Source: an uncultured Acetobacteroides sp. (lineage in GTDB: Bacteria; Bacteroidota; Bacteroidia; Bacteroidales; ZOR0009). From it: a stretch of DNA of 64,000 nucleotides. Made by a program: the position numbers and the translations under genes. How positions within the stretch are numbered: position 1 is the stretch's first letter; every line of letters begins with the position of its first letter. Below, in pieces: positions 34,429 to 44,173 of this stretch. Location of the stretch: positions 2,108,001-2,172,000 of the forward strand of contig NZ_OY782755.1 in the NCBI RefSeq assembly GCF_963678165.1. The letters run 5' to 3'. A model generated the notes under the pieces. That model saw nothing but the letters and a program-made list of their open reading frames with translations. It did no database searches and had not been told where the DNA came from.

Positions 34429-36330
34429 CTAAGCGATTCTTGAAACCACCTTTTCGCCGACTATTTCGACCATGCCCGTGTCGATCATCCAGCTTAGGAC
34501 GGTGGCTACCTTTTCGGGGGGGAACTTTACGGATTCGGTAATGGTACTGGGTAGGGCACCGCTGTTGCCAATGGCCTTGAGAATGTCACCCTTGATGGTG
34601 TCCTGCTCGTGGCGGGCCATCTCCAACTCGGTTTTTTCGAGGCACACGTCGCACACGCCGCAGGGCTTGTGGCTCTGCTCGCCGAAGTAGGCCAGCAGCT
34701 GCTGGTTGCGGCACTGGGGGGCGTTGCAGTAGTCGAGCATGGCGTTGAGCCGCTGCTGGTAGCGCTCCTTGCGCAGGCGGTAGTTCTCGGGCGAGAAGCG
34801 GATATTCCTGTCGTCGAGGCGCTCCTCGGTGAAGATGATCAGCGGCGTTTTCTTTCGGGGGATGTAGTTGATGACGCCCGCCTTGGTGAGCTGCTTGAGC
34901 AGTTCGTACACCACCTGGACGTTCACCCCCGATATCTTGGCCAGGTATCCCTCATCGATATTCGCGTAGCTGGAGAAGAGGCCGGTGTAGGTGCGCAGCA
35001 GCAGCTTGGTGATGGCGTCGAGCTCCTGGCGCGACACCTGCACCTTGTACAGATCCTCGCGCGATACGGTGAACATGGCCCTGGAGGGGTTGTCGAGCTC
35101 GTCGGTAACCTCCAGGTAACCCTCGCTCTTGAGCAGCTGGGTGGCGTTGTACACCGACAGGGTGCTCATGCGGTAGTGGGTGCAGAACTCCATCAGGTTG
35201 AAGTCGTACACCTGCCCCTTGCCGCCGCCGTAGGGGATGTTGTAGAACGAGTAGAGCGCATGGTACACCCGCCGCAGCTCGTCGATGGGCGGGAACGACT
35301 TCTCGAGCCTGTCCCTAGCCTGCACCTCGTCGGCCTGGCTGAAGAGCATCACGGCGTAGGCCTTCTTCAGGTCGCGCCCGCCGCGGCCCGCCTCCTGGAA
35401 GTAGGCCTCCACGCAGTCGGGCACATCGAGGTGCACCACAAAGCGCACGTCGGGCTTGTCGATGCCCATGCCAAAGGCGTTGGTGGCCACAATCACGCGG
35501 ATCTGGTTCTTGATCCAGCGGTCCTGCTTCAGGTTGCGCATCTCGGTGGATAGCCCCGCGTGGTAGAAGTCGGCCGAGATGCCCGCCTTGGCCAGCATGG
35601 TGGCAATCTCCTTGGTCTTGTTCCGGTTTCGGACGTACACCACGCCCGACCCCTTCACGCTGCTGGCGATTTTGACCAGCTGCTGCTCCTTGTCGTCGCA
35701 GCGGCGCACCACGTAGGCCAGGTTGGGGCGCTCGAAGCTCGACTGGAAGCGCCGCTCGTTCTTAAAGCTCAGCTTTAGGCAGATGTCGTCGGCCACCTCG
35801 GGCGTGGCGGTGGCCGTAACGGCCAGGATGGACACGTCGGGCAGGTGCTCGCGCAGCTTGGCGATCTCGAGGTAAGAGGGGCGGAAGTCGTAGCCCCACT
35901 GCGAGATGCAGTGCGACTCGTCGACGGCCACCATGCTGATGGTCATCTTCTGCAGCCGCTCCAGGAAGAGGTCGGTGCCCAGCCGCTCGGGCGAGAGGTA
36001 GAGGAACTTCACCGAGCCGTAGGCCACGTTGTCCAGCGCGATGTCAATTTCGCGGCGGGTAAGCCCCGAGTGGATGGCCATGGCGCTGATCCCCTTCTTT
36101 TTTAGGTTCTCCACCTGGTCCTTCATCAGCGCGATGAGCGGCGACACCACCAGGCAGGTGCCCCCCTTGGCCAGCGCCGGCACCTGAAAGGTGATGGACT
36201 TCCCGCCGCCGGTGGGCATCAGCGCAAGCGTGTCGTGCCCCTCGAACACCGATTGGATGATGTCGAGCTGCAGCGGCCTGAAGCTGCTGTAGCCGTAGTA
36301 CTTCTTAAGTATTTGGTGGAAGATGTCCAT
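34429..36330 (-). CDS. recQ: ATP-dependent DNA helicase RecQ
   Basis: 633 aa. SF2 helicase: Walker A MPTGGGKS (38-45), DEAH-box variant D137-E-S-H, SPERLGTDLF, and helicase C-terminal motif HLDVPDCVEAYFQEAGRGGR. The zinc-binding part of the RQC region reads CNAPQCRNQQL...CGVCDVC (about 545-590). The end (to 633) looks like a winged helix rather than a full HRDC domain. RecQ unwinds forked and recombination DNA 3' to 5'. The 41-bp palindromic repeat array begins 79 bp upstream of its start. The minus-strand -7 box TATCTTTG is at 36356-36363. Confidence 0.93.
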   Translation of the reverse strand: MDIFHQILKKYYGYSSFRPLQLDIIQSVFEGHDTLALMPTGGGKSITFQVPALAKGGTCLVVSPLIALMKDQVENLKKKGISAMAIHSGLTRREIDIALDNVAYGSVKFLYLSPERLGTDLFLERLQKMTISMVAVDESHCISQWGYDFRPSYLEIAKLREHLPDVSILAVTATATPEVADDICLKLSFKNERRFQSSFERPNLAYVVRRCDDKEQQLVKIASSVKGSGVVYVRNRNKTKEIATMLAKAGISADFYHAGLSTEMRNLKQDRWIKNQIRVIVATNAFGMGIDKPDVRFVVHLDVPDCVEAYFQEAGRGGRDLKKAYAVMLFSQADEVQARDRLEKSFPPIDELRRVYHALYSFYNIPYGGGKGQVYDFNLMEFCTHYRMSTLSVYNATQLLKSEGYLEVTDELDNPSRAMFTVSREDLYKVQVSRQELDAITKLLLRTYTGLFSSYANIDEGYLAKISGVNVQVVYELLKQLTKAGVINYIPRKKTPLIIFTEERLDDRNIRFSPENYRLRKERYQQRLNAMLDYCNAPQCRNQQLLAYFGEQSHKPCGVCDVCLEKTELEMARHEQDTIKGDILKAIGNSGALPSTITESVKFPPEKVATVLSWMIDTGMVEIVGEKVVSRIA

Positions 36331-36355
36331 ATATCCCGTTTGCGGTTGCCATCAG

Positions 36356-36363
36356 CAAAGATA
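36356..36363 (-). promoter_or_regulatory. -7 box (TATCTTTG) for recQ
   Basis: On the minus strand TATCTTTG, 25 bp before the ATG at 36330; no -33 element. The repeat array starts less than 50 bp further upstream. Confidence 0.5.
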
Positions 36364-36409
36364 ACCGAAATGTTGGGAATGGGAATTCTTCGGTGGGCGA
36401 TCGACGCTT

Positions 36410-36655
36410 CGTACTGATCCCAGTACGCGTTCCTGCAGCGTGCATGGCGTCGTACTGATCCCAGTACGGGTTCCTGCAGTGTGCATGGAGGCGTACTGAT
36501 CTCAGTACGGGTTCCTGCAGCGTGCATGGCGTCGTACTGATTCCAGTACGGGTTCCTGCAGTGTGCATGGCGTCGTACTGATTCCAGTACGGGTTCCTGC
36601 AGTATGCATGGAGTCGTACTGATCTCAGTACGGGTTGCATGGAGCCATGCAGCGT
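36410..36655. repeat. Tandem array of hairpins, exactly 41 bp per unit, 6 units
   Basis: CGTACTG begins at 36410, 36451, 36492, 36533, 36574 and 36615, each step 41 bp. Each unit has the palindrome CGTACTGATCCCAGTACG (or ATCT/ATTC in the loop), then GGTTCCTGCAG and GCATGG. The units abut directly, so there are no spacers. It lies between the divergent recQ and guaB genes. From 36656 to 36783 I see nothing else. Confidence 0.93.
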
Positions 36656-36783
36656 TGAGCGCCGATTCCTTTGGGCTACATGATGCTGTTGAGCCACCGT
36701 ATCGGCTGCCAACTAGCCTTAAAGGGTACCATTAAAGAATGTCAATCTTGCCGGGCGTAGGCCGCCTGTGAGCAGAAAAAGGC

Positions 36784-36791
36784 TACTTTTG
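36784..36791 (+). promoter_or_regulatory. -7 box (TACTTTTG) for guaB
   Basis: TACTTTTG, 25 bp before the ATG at 36817; no -33 element. Confidence 0.5.
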
Positions 36792-36816
36792 CTCAATTTT
36801 ATAAAAAACACTCCTG

Positions 36817-38283
36817 ATGTCGTTCATTAATGATAAGCTTGTAGCCGAAGGGTTAACCTTCGATGATGTTCTTTTAGTACCAGCCTATTCTGAAGTGCTG
36901 CCCCGCAACGTCGACATTTCCACCCGCTTTACCCGTAACATCAAGCTGAATGCACCCATCGTATCGGCTGCCATGGATACCGTAACCGAGGCCGAGCTGG
37001 CCATAGCCATCGCTCGCGAGGGAGGTATCGGGGTAATCCACAAGAATATGTCCATCGAGAAGCAGGCCGCAGAGGTTCGTAAGGTTAAGCGTGCAGAAAA
37101 CGGCATGATCTACGACCCCATCACCCTGCACCACTCCGGATCGGTGGGCGATGCGCTTGGCCTGATGAAGGAGAATAAGATCGGCGGAATCCCGGTTGTC
37201 GACGACCGCAGCGCTCTTGTGGGCATTGTCACCAACCGCGACCTGCGCTTTCAGGAGGATCTGAGCCGCCCCGTTCGCGAGGTGATGACTTCGGATAACA
37301 TCATCACCACGATGTCTACCGAGATCGAAACCGCCACCGAGCTGCTCAAGAAGAATAAGATCGAGAAGCTGCCCGTTGTTGATAAGGATAACAAGCTGGT
37401 TGGCCTGCTCACCTTTAAGGATATCACCAAGATTAAGGATAACCCTAACGCCTGCAAGGATGTTAAGGGCCGCCTACGGGTTGCCGCCGGCGTAGGCGTT
37501 ACCGCCGACTCGATGGTGCGCATCAAGGCGCTTGTCGATGCGGGCGTCGATGCCATCGTTATCGACACCGCGCACGGCCACTCCAAGGGCGTTATCGACC
37601 TTCTGAAGCTGGTCAAGAAGGCTTACCCCGCCCTCGACGTGGTTATCGGCAACATCGCCACCGGCGATGCCGCCCGCATGCTGGTTGATGCCGGAGCCGA
37701 TGCCGTAAAGGTGGGCATCGGGCCAGGCTCCATCTGCACCACCCGCGTAATTGCCGGCGTGGGCGTACCCCAGCTCGAGGCCGTTTGGGATGTGTACAAC
37801 GCCATAAAGGGCACCGGTGTTCCCATTATTGCCGATGGCGGCATCCGCTACTCGGGCGATGTGGTTAAGGCGCTGGCTGCTGGTGCCGATACCATCATGG
37901 CCGGATCGCTATTTGCTGGGGTAGAGGAGTCTCCTGGCGAAACCATTATCTTCAACGGACGTAAGTTTAAGTCGTATCGCGGCATGGGTTCGCTCGATGC
38001 TATGCAGCAGGGCTCTAAGGACCGCTACTTCCAGGATGTGGAAGACGACATCAAGAAGCTGGTTCCCGAAGGTATCGTTGCACGTGTTGCATATAAAGGT
38101 AATCTTGCCGAGGTTTACTACCAGATGATTGGCGGCCTACGTGCCGGGATGGGCTACTGCGGAGCACCAACCATCACCGCGCTTAAGAATGCTAAGTTCA
38201 TCCGCATCACATCTTCAGGAATGAACGAGAGCCACCCGCACGACGTGCAGATTACCAGCGAAGCACCAAACTACAGCCGATAG
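36817..38283 (+). CDS. guaB: IMP dehydrogenase
   Basis: 488 aa, standard length. A TIM barrel is split by two CBS domains (about 95-205; [40 protein letters not shown]). The catalytic loop is [19 protein letters not shown], with the active-site Cys near residue 304, then [15 protein letters not shown] and the flap [20 protein letters not shown]. It oxidises IMP to XMP with NAD+, the committed step to GMP. Monocistronic, with its own -7 box and a strong terminator. Confidence 0.96.
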   Translation: MSFINDKLVAEGLTFDDVLLVPAYSEVLPRNVDISTRFTRNIKLNAPIVSAAMDTVTEAELAIAIAREGGIGVIHKNMSIEKQAAEVRKVKRAENGMIYDPITLHHSGSVGDALGLMKENKIGGIPVVDDRSALVGIVTNRDLRFQEDLSRPVREVMTSDNIITTMSTEIETATELLKKNKIEKLPVVDKDNKLVGLLTFKDITKIKDNPNACKDVKGRLRVAAGVGVTADSMVRIKALVDAGVDAIVIDTAHGHSKGVIDLLKLVKKAYPALDVVIGNIATGDAARMLVDAGADAVKVGIGPGSICTTRVIAGVGVPQLEAVWDVYNAIKGTGVPIIADGGIRYSGDVVKALAAGADTIMAGSLFAGVEESPGETIIFNGRKFKSYRGMGSLDAMQQGSKDRYFQDVEDDIKKLVPEGIVARVAYKGNLAEVYYQMIGGLRAGMGYCGAPTITALKNAKFIRITSSGMNESHPHDVQITSEAPNYSR

Positions 38284-38305
38284 AGCCGTAGGTCTTACCA
38301 TATAA

Positions 38306-38343
38306 CCGAGCCACGCTACCCGCTAGCGTGGCTCGGCTTTTTA
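38306..38343 (+). terminator. Terminator after guaB
   Basis: CCGAGCCACGCTA-CCCGC-TAGCGTGGCTCGG (13-bp stem), then CTTTTTA. Confidence 0.92.
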
Positions 38344-38419
38344 TGTATGCGAGATGATACTTTGGATTTCCATATAACAAACGGTTAAAGAATAGCGGCC
38401 TAGCCTACAATCAAGGCTG

Positions 38420-38560
38420 CTTTTCCCCTCCTTGGGAGGGGCAGGTGTGGGGTTTGCTGATGATGTCAAAGGCGTTAATGGAAACGTTGGTGTCGCATGG
38501 TGGCCGCTGAGCCTATGTGCGAAAGCGGCCTCACCTCTCCCGAAACGGCTATTTTTTTTC
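38420..38560. repeat. Possible copy of the GGGAGGGG palindromic element
   Basis: CCCCTCCTTGGGAGGGG at about 38425 followed by a G-rich phrase, as in the elements near 51 and 8697. A weaker inverted partner (CCTCACCTCTCCCG, about 38527) may mark the other end. The gap before the next gene holds no other feature except a -7 box. Confidence 0.4.
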
Positions 38561-38622
38561 AAATCCGCTAATAAAATGGCGATGCCATCCGTTATCTATA
38601 GTAATAAAATCGGCTATTTACC

Positions 38623-38630
38623 TATTTTTG
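38623..38630 (+). promoter_or_regulatory. -7 box (TATTTTTG) for the periplasmic chaperone operon
   Basis: TATTTTTG, 27 bp before the ATG at 38658; no clear -33 element. Confidence 0.5.
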
Positions 38631-38657
38631 TAGGCTGTCAGCAAAACTGGCAAAAGG

Positions 38658-39515
38658 ATGATGAGAAAAGGACTGTACTTACTTGTGCTTATGGTTGGAG
38701 CATCGGCCTGTTCCTTTTTTAGGGACGCCCAGGACGAGCCTATCGCGGAGGCGTTTGGGAAAAAGCTCTACATATCGGATGTAAAAAACATATTTCCCGA
38801 AGGGGTGAAGCCCTCCGACAGCCTTGCTATACTTAAGGGGTACATCGATAGCTGGACTCGTAAGCAAATCCTGCTGAACCTCGCCGAGGATAACCTATCA
38901 AGCTCCGATAAGGATGTGGAGCAGGAACTCGACGACTACCGAAGCACCCTGCTGATCAACCGCTACGAGCAGCAGTTCCTAAACCAAAAGCTCGACACCA
39001 ACGTCTCGAAGGAGGAAATCCAGAAGGTGTACAGCGCCAACTCGCAAAGCTTTGTCCTCACCGCCTCCATTGTAAAGGCGCTTTACATTAAGATAAAGAC
39101 CACCTCACCCTACCTCGATAAGATCCGATCGCTATACAAGGGCAGCGGCGAGTCGTCGATGAAGGAGCTGGAGAGCATTGGGCGTCAGGCTGCCGAAAAC
39201 TTTGACTACTTTAACGATAAATGGGTCTTCTTTAATGAAATATTGAGCGAGCTGCCAACAAAACCCGCAAATGCGGATGAATTCTTGGTAAAAAATCCCA
39301 ACTTTGAGCAGCACGACAACGCCTATACCTACTTTGTATCGGTAAGGCAGTATAAGCTCAAAGGTTCGCTCTCGCCTTTCGACTACGAAATGGAGAACAT
39401 CAAAAGCGTAATCCTCAATAAGCGTCGTCAGGAACTCATTGAGGGCTTGGAAAAGGGCGTTTTCGAGAATGCAAAGCGCCAAAAAAAGGTGAAAGTTTAC
39501 GTTGATAATAAATAA
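38658..39515 (+). CDS. SurA/PrsA-like periplasmic folding protein, lipoprotein
   Basis: 285 aa. Lipoprotein signal (LLVLMVGASAC, Cys about 18). A helical chaperone-like region (about 60-130; WTRKQILLNLAEDNLSSSD) precedes a degenerate rotamase-like part without the parvulin signature. It resembles Bacteroidota proteins that sit directly before the SurA-like isomerase. It overlaps or abuts the next gene (whose chosen start is 8 bp after this stop). Likely role: chaperone for outer-membrane proteins, anchored in the inner or outer membrane. Confidence 0.78.
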   Translation: MMRKGLYLLVLMVGASACSFFRDAQDEPIAEAFGKKLYISDVKNIFPEGVKPSDSLAILKGYIDSWTRKQILLNLAEDNLSSSDKDVEQELDDYRSTLLINRYEQQFLNQKLDTNVSKEEIQKVYSANSQSFVLTASIVKALYIKIKTTSPYLDKIRSLYKGSGESSMKELESIGRQAAENFDYFNDKWVFFNEILSELPTKPANADEFLVKNPNFEQHDNAYTYFVSVRQYKLKGSLSPFDYEMENIKSVILNKRRQELIEGLEKGVFENAKRQKKVKVYVDNK

Positions 39516-39522
39516 ATTCTAT

Positions 39523-40896
39523 ATGCGAAAGCTTTTAAAAGTTGTACTAACGCTATTTTTTCTAACCACCGGATTCCTCTCCTTTGCCCAGCAAAAGGGT
39601 GTGGTGGATTATATCGTAGCAGTTGTTGGTAAGGATATTATACTTGCATCGGATATCGATCAGCGCTTGCTGATGATGAAGCAAAGCGGCGAACTTCCTA
39701 CTACAGGCGATGTAAAGTGTCAGCTACTAGAGCAGATGCTAACCGAGAAGCTGCTCCTAAACCAGGCACGCATCGATAGCATTAAGATAAACCAGATGGG
39801 GGTAGAAGGCCAGCTACAAGATAGAATGGATAGGCTTGTTGCCACCATGGGATCAATGAAGGCTGTTGAGGAAATGTATAAAAAGACAGCCTTTCAGATT
39901 AAGCAGGAGCTTCGCGAAACCATCAAGGATCAGTATTTGGCAGGGCAGGAGCGTTCTTCCATAATGGAGAAGGTTACCATAACCCCAACGGATGTACAAA
40001 GGTTTTACAGCAAGCTTGCCAAGGATAGCCTTCCACTACTTCCCGATCAGTACGTATTCCGTCAGATCGTTCTTTACCCACCAGCAGGTAGCAATGCCAA
40101 GTTAGAAGCTAAGGATAAGCTACTTTCCATTCGCGAGCGTATTCTAAAGGGCGAGAAGTTTGCAAACTTAGCCATCCTATATTCGCAGGATGTGGAGTCG
40201 GCTAAGCGTGGCGGCGAATTAGGCTTCGCTCCGGGCAAGAATTATGTTAAGCCTTTTGCCGAGGCTTGTGCCAACCTTAGGGAAGGTCAGGTTTCGAATA
40301 TTGTAGAAACAGAGTACGGTTTCCACATCATTCAGATGGTCGAGCGCAAGGGAGACCTATTTAATGCACGCCATATCCTTATCAAGCCCGATTTTTCGGC
40401 AGAGCATAAGATGCAGGTTATAAATAAGCTCGATAGCATTGCCAATCTTGTACGTCTAGATTCGCTAACCTTCGAAAAGGCTGCGCTTCGATTTTCTGAA
40501 GACAAGAATAGCCGTTTGAATGGAGGTCTAGTGGTTAATATGGTTCCATACAACTCAAACATTAACTACAACACGACCAAGTTCGATAAGGACTACATCA
40601 ATCCAAAAGATTACTACTCAATTAGCAGCTTAAAGGAAGGACAAATTTCACAGCCCTACGAATCAATAGATGATGCTCAGCAGGCTGTGGTAAAGATTAC
40701 CAAGATCGAGAAGTTTATTCCTTCGCACGTGGCCAATCTAAAGGATGACTTTAAGCAAATTCAGGATATAGCCCTTCAAAAAAAGCAGGAAGAATATTTT
40801 GAGAAGTGGCTGGGTGAAAGCATCCAAAAGATGTACATCCGAATCGATCCTTCGTATGTAAAGTGCGATTTCCGTAAAAAAGGTTGGATTAAATAG
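39523..40896 (+). CDS. SurA-like parvulin-type peptidyl-prolyl isomerase
   Basis: 457 aa from the ATG at 39523; a start at 39502 would overlap the previous gene. Signal peptide (MRKLLKVVLTLFFLTTGFLS to FAQ). SurA N-domain (about 25-165; VVDYIVAVVGKDIILASDID), then two parvulin domains: PDQYVFRQIVLYP...GGELGFAPGK...YGFHIIQMVERK (about 180-280) and FNARHILIKPDFS...NGGLVVNMVPYN (about 282-385). It escorts outer-membrane beta-barrel proteins through the periplasm. It is the middle gene of a three-gene operon with an OstA-like protein. Confidence 0.9.
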   Translation: MRKLLKVVLTLFFLTTGFLSFAQQKGVVDYIVAVVGKDIILASDIDQRLLMMKQSGELPTTGDVKCQLLEQMLTEKLLLNQARIDSIKINQMGVEGQLQDRMDRLVATMGSMKAVEEMYKKTAFQIKQELRETIKDQYLAGQERSSIMEKVTITPTDVQRFYSKLAKDSLPLLPDQYVFRQIVLYPPAGSNAKLEAKDKLLSIRERILKGEKFANLAILYSQDVESAKRGGELGFAPGKNYVKPFAEACANLREGQVSNIVETEYGFHIIQMVERKGDLFNARHILIKPDFSAEHKMQVINKLDSIANLVRLDSLTFEKAALRFSEDKNSRLNGGLVVNMVPYNSNINYNTTKFDKDYINPKDYYSISSLKEGQISQPYESIDDAQQAVVKITKIEKFIPSHVANLKDDFKQIQDIALQKKQEEYFEKWLGESIQKMYIRIDPSYVKCDFRKKGWIK

Positions 40897-40902
40897 GTGT
40901 AG

Positions 40903-42519
40903 ATGAAGATTGTAAAACTTATATTTTCTCTTGCAGTACTTCTTTCTTGTTTATCGGTAAGAGGCCAGTCTGACTGGAAATCAGGTTGCGATAATATGAC
41001 TGGGGATGGATTAAATACTGTAATGCAGGGGAATGTTTATTTTATAAAATCTGGAGTAAAGATTACCTGCGACAGAGCTGTTCAATTTCCTGACAAGCGA
41101 ATACTGGCAACTGGCAATTTGGTTATTAACCGTGAAGGTAGTAAACTCTATGGCTCCCAAATGGATTTTGATAAACCCAACGATTTTGCAGTAATCACTA
41201 GCAATACTGGTATAGTTCGTATTGTAACAAAAGATGGAGCAATCTTAAAAACCCCTGTGGTAAACTATAAGTTGAATAAAGGCGAGATGTCCTTTTCTGG
41301 TGGAGGTGTTATCGAATCGGAAGGTTCCATTATCGAAGGAGAATTTGGCTTTTACGATGACAATTCAGGAAGGGCTAATCTAACCAAGAATGTGCAGGTT
41401 CACCATCCCGACTACCTTGCTATTGCCGATTCTGTTATTTACGATAAAAACGCCAAGAGGGTAACCGTATTAGGAAAGTCTGTTTTCTGGCATAAGGATG
41501 GAATGCTTACCTGTAAAAAAGGATCTTACCACGAGCCATCGAAGACATTTACCCTTTTTGCCAACTCGTACGCGCTTTCGAAGGAGAATCAGGCTTGGGC
41601 TGATTCCATTGTTTACCATAAGAAAACGGAGTTGTTCTATTTAGGTCACAATATTTGCCTCTTGGATACTGCTAACCATGGTGCGCTGTTGGGCGATTAC
41701 GGTTTTGTTGATAGGAAACGGGAGTACGCCTTTATGACCAAGAAGGCTGCAGCTGTTACCTTTCAGCCTAAGGAGGATTCGCTATTTCTACGTGCCGACA
41801 CCCTAAAGGTGTATAACATACATAATAGAAAGGTTACCACTAAGGATTCCCTTAACCGTTTTGCCAAGGCACTTCACCATGTTCGCTTTTTCCGTACCGA
41901 TCTTCAGGGGGCATGTGATTCGTTGGTGTATACAACCAAGGATTCGGTTATGTATATGTATGGTGTTCCATTGATTTGGAATGATCAGAATCAGATTTCA
42001 GCCGATTCTATTTCTATTTATACAAAAAATCAGAAGGTAGATAGGGCCGAAATGGTGCTAAACTCCTTCCTTACTCAGAAAGAAACCGATAAGTACTTCA
42101 ACCAGATTAAGGGCCGTAGCATGACAGCCTTCTTTAAGGATAATAAAATATCGAGGGTTGATGTAAAGGGTAATGGCCAAACCGTATACTTTGTAAAGGA
42201 TAGCACCATAATAAAAGGTGTAAATCTGGCTACTAGTAGTGGAATAGGTATTAATCTTTCGGAAGGAAAGGTGGAGAACATGGTGTTTAGGGTTAAACCC
42301 GAATCGAATATGTTTCCCCTTGAAAAGGTCGAAGAGTCGCAGCTAAAGTTGAAAGGATTTAAGTGGACGCCTGACAACAGGCCGTTAACCCGATTTGACG
42401 TAACTCAAAAGGTGGTACGAAAGAGTATTGCTAAGGAGGTAGAGGCTATTCCAAGGCCTACGTTTCCAATATATCAGCGCATAAACGGGAGGAAACTCTC
42501 GAATGAGATAAAAAAATAA
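40903..42519 (+). CDS. OstA-like protein (LPS transport, LptA/LptD N-domain type)
   Basis: 538 aa. Signal peptide, MKIVKLIFSLAVLLSCLSVR, then a long run of beta-jellyroll repeats of the OstA type (MQGNVYFIKSGVKITCDRAV, ILATGNLVINREGSKLYGSQ) to about residue 450. No C-terminal beta-barrel of LptD is present. It would bridge or bind lipopolysaccharide in the periplasm, as LptA does. It starts 6 bp after the SurA-like gene, and the grouping of chaperone, isomerase and LPS-transport protein fits outer-membrane assembly. Ends at a bidirectional terminator. Confidence 0.85.
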   Translation: MKIVKLIFSLAVLLSCLSVRGQSDWKSGCDNMTGDGLNTVMQGNVYFIKSGVKITCDRAVQFPDKRILATGNLVINREGSKLYGSQMDFDKPNDFAVITSNTGIVRIVTKDGAILKTPVVNYKLNKGEMSFSGGGVIESEGSIIEGEFGFYDDNSGRANLTKNVQVHHPDYLAIADSVIYDKNAKRVTVLGKSVFWHKDGMLTCKKGSYHEPSKTFTLFANSYALSKENQAWADSIVYHKKTELFYLGHNICLLDTANHGALLGDYGFVDRKREYAFMTKKAAAVTFQPKEDSLFLRADTLKVYNIHNRKVTTKDSLNRFAKALHHVRFFRTDLQGACDSLVYTTKDSVMYMYGVPLIWNDQNQISADSISIYTKNQKVDRAEMVLNSFLTQKETDKYFNQIKGRSMTAFFKDNKISRVDVKGNGQTVYFVKDSTIIKGVNLATSSGIGINLSEGKVENMVFRVKPESNMFPLEKVEESQLKLKGFKWTPDNRPLTRFDVTQKVVRKSIAKEVEAIPRPTFPIYQRINGRKLSNEIKK

Positions 42520-42547
42520 GGGGATTAAAAATCCCCTTATTTTTTTC
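42517..42547. terminator. Bidirectional terminator between convergent genes
   Basis: AAGGGGATT-AAAA-ATCCCCTT, followed by ATTTTTTT on the plus strand and preceded by AAAAAAATAAG, giving a T-run on the minus strand. The last codons of the OstA-like gene overlap it. Confidence 0.85.
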
Positions 42548-42549
42548 TT

Positions 42550-42771
42550 CTAGTACTCATCCTCGTTAAAGAAGAAGTCGTCTTTGCTTGGATAGTCTGG
42601 CCAAATATCTTCGATGCTTTCGTAGATTTCACCCTCATCCTCGATTTCTTGAAGGTTCTCGATAACCTCTAAAGGTGCTCCAGAACGGGTAGCGTAGTCA
42701 ATAAGCTCATCTTTTGATGCTGGCCAAGGCGCATCCTCAAGTTTAGATGCAAGTTCTAGTGTCCAATACAT
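42550..42771 (-). CDS. DUF2795 protein
   Basis: 73 aa from the ATG at 42771; a longer frame would start in low-complexity DNA. Sequence: MYWTLELASKLEDAPWPASK, ELIDYATRSGAPLEVIENLQ, then an acidic, Phe-rich end (DDFFFNEDEY). The DUF2795 family is small, acidic and highly conserved in Bacteroidota, but function is unknown to me. It lies in the minus-strand run with the adenosyltransferase and ABC genes, 81 bp downstream of the former. Confidence 0.88.
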   Translation of the reverse strand: MYWTLELASKLEDAPWPASKDELIDYATRSGAPLEVIENLQEIEDEGEIYESIEDIWPDYPSKDDFFFNEDEY

Positions 42772-42852
42772 AGTGATATTTTTTTTTGAGTAATTCGCTT
42801 GTTTGGTTGAATTCGCATTTCTGCTTTTGCGCAAAATAAATAAAAATATTTT

Positions 42853-43404
42853 CTATTCTACTCGCGGTTTCCATATAATTTCATCCGCATTGGCATCTTT
42901 AATTGCTTTTCGAGCCAAAATAAATAGAAAATCGGAAAGTCGGTTAAGGTAGCGTATGCAATTTTCAGGTACTTCGCTTTGTTCGGCGAGCCTTAAAGTA
43001 TGGCGTTCTGCTCTACGGCAAATGCTACGAGCTACATGGCAGTGCGACGATAGTGTCGATCCTCCAGGTATTACAAACGCGCGAAGCGGCGGTATTTCTG
43101 ACGTATATGCGTCAATTTTACCTTCAATAAAGGCGAAATCTTCGTCCTTTATGAGCGGAATTTTGTAGGTGGGGTCGATAACGTCGAACGAAAGAATGCC
43201 CCCAATGCTCATTAGGCGGTCTAGTATCTCTAGTAATACTTCTTTTACCTCCTTGTTGTCGTATAGGTCTCTAACTAGCGCAACGTATGAGGTAAGCTCA
43301 TCTACCGTTCCGTATGCTTCTATCCTAGGATTGGTTTTTGCCACGCGTGTGCCTGTTGCCAGCGACGTGGTCCCTTTGTCTCCTGTTTTAGTGTATATCT
43401 TCAT
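42853..43404 (-). CDS. Cob(I)yrinic acid a,c-diamide adenosyltransferase, PduO type
   Basis: 183 aa. N-terminal ATP-binding MKIYTKTGDKGTTSLATG, then VAKTNPRIEAYGTVDELTSY, and C-terminal SICRRAERHTLRLAE...CIRYLNRLSDFLFILAR, the PduO-type ATR pattern. It transfers the 5'-deoxyadenosyl group from ATP to cob(I)alamin, making coenzyme B12, in the cytosol. It starts immediately beyond the ABC ATPase gene's stop (1 bp apart), so the two are probably co-transcribed. Relevant to the B12-binding radical-SAM gene at 63.3 kb only in that the cell handles cobalamin. Confidence 0.92.
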   Translation of the reverse strand: MKIYTKTGDKGTTSLATGTRVAKTNPRIEAYGTVDELTSYVALVRDLYDNKEVKEVLLEILDRLMSIGGILSFDVIDPTYKIPLIKDEDFAFIEGKIDAYTSEIPPLRAFVIPGGSTLSSHCHVARSICRRAERHTLRLAEQSEVPENCIRYLNRLSDFLFILARKAIKDANADEIIWKPRVE

Positions 43405-43405
43405 T

Positions 43406-44134
43406 TTACCCTTCTAATGTTACTTCTTGGTAAAGCGTTGGGTTCTCGTTAATATGATCCGATTCGATAAGTCCATCGCGAAGGCGAACGATTCTACGGG
43501 CGTGTTTGGCTATATCCTCTTCGTGGGTAACAACTATTATGGTATTACCCTGGTTGTATATTTCCTCAAATAGGTTCATGATATCAACAGATGTTTTCGT
43601 ATCAAGGTTACCTGTTGGCTCGTCGGCGAGGATGATGGATGGCTTGTTGATAAGGGCGCGGGCTACCGCTACGCGTTGCCGCTGTCCTCCGGATAGTTCG
43701 TTGGGCTTATGGTCCATTCTGTCGTTCAATCCTACGTTGTTGAGAGCTTCAATCGCCTTATTTGCTCGTTCTTCGCGTGTATCCCCGGAATAAATTAGCG
43801 GGAGCATTACGTTGTCTAACGCCGAATAACGTGGAAGCAGGTTGAATGTTTGAAAGACGAATCCGATTTCCTTATTTCTAACGCCAGCGAGCTCGTCGTC
43901 GTTCATCTTGCTAACATCGGTTCCGTTGAGTACGTAGGAACCTCCTGTGGGGGTGTCGAGGCAGCCAAGGATGTTCATAAGGGTGGTTTTTCCTGACCCT
44001 GATGGCCCCATTATGGCAACGTACTCGTTGGTCCCTATCTGCAAGTCCACGCCACGAAGTGCCTTTACGGTTTGTGTGCCGACCTTATAGAATTTGGTAA
44101 TTCCTTCGATTTTGATGATTGCTTTATCTTCCAT
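43406..44134 (-). CDS. ABC transporter ATP-binding protein, LolD/MacB type
   Basis: 242 aa. Walker [11 protein letters not shown] (43-52), signature [15 protein letters not shown], Walker [13 protein letters not shown] and the H-loop VVTHEEDIA. The [16 protein letters not shown] loop is typical of the MacB/LolD/FtsE group. The permease is not next to it, so partner and substrate are unknown: lipoprotein release, efflux or cell-division roles are all possible. In the minus-strand run between the methyltransferase (39 bp upstream) and the adenosyltransferase. Confidence 0.9.
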   Translation of the reverse strand: MEDKAIIKIEGITKFYKVGTQTVKALRGVDLQIGTNEYVAIMGPSGSGKTTLMNILGCLDTPTGGSYVLNGTDVSKMNDDELAGVRNKEIGFVFQTFNLLPRYSALDNVMLPLIYSGDTREERANKAIEALNNVGLNDRMDHKPNELSGGQRQRVAVARALINKPSIILADEPTGNLDTKTSVDIMNLFEEIYNQGNTIIVVTHEEDIAKHARRIVRLRDGLIESDHINENPTLYQEVTLEG

Positions 44135-44173
44135 ATGCTTGGCGCTATATTTTCCCTGAAAGTAGAAATTTTT

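Noticed and set aside
36410-36655. CRISPR-like array
   Set aside because: Units of 41 bp abut with no unique spacers between identical repeats, and no cas gene is in the window.
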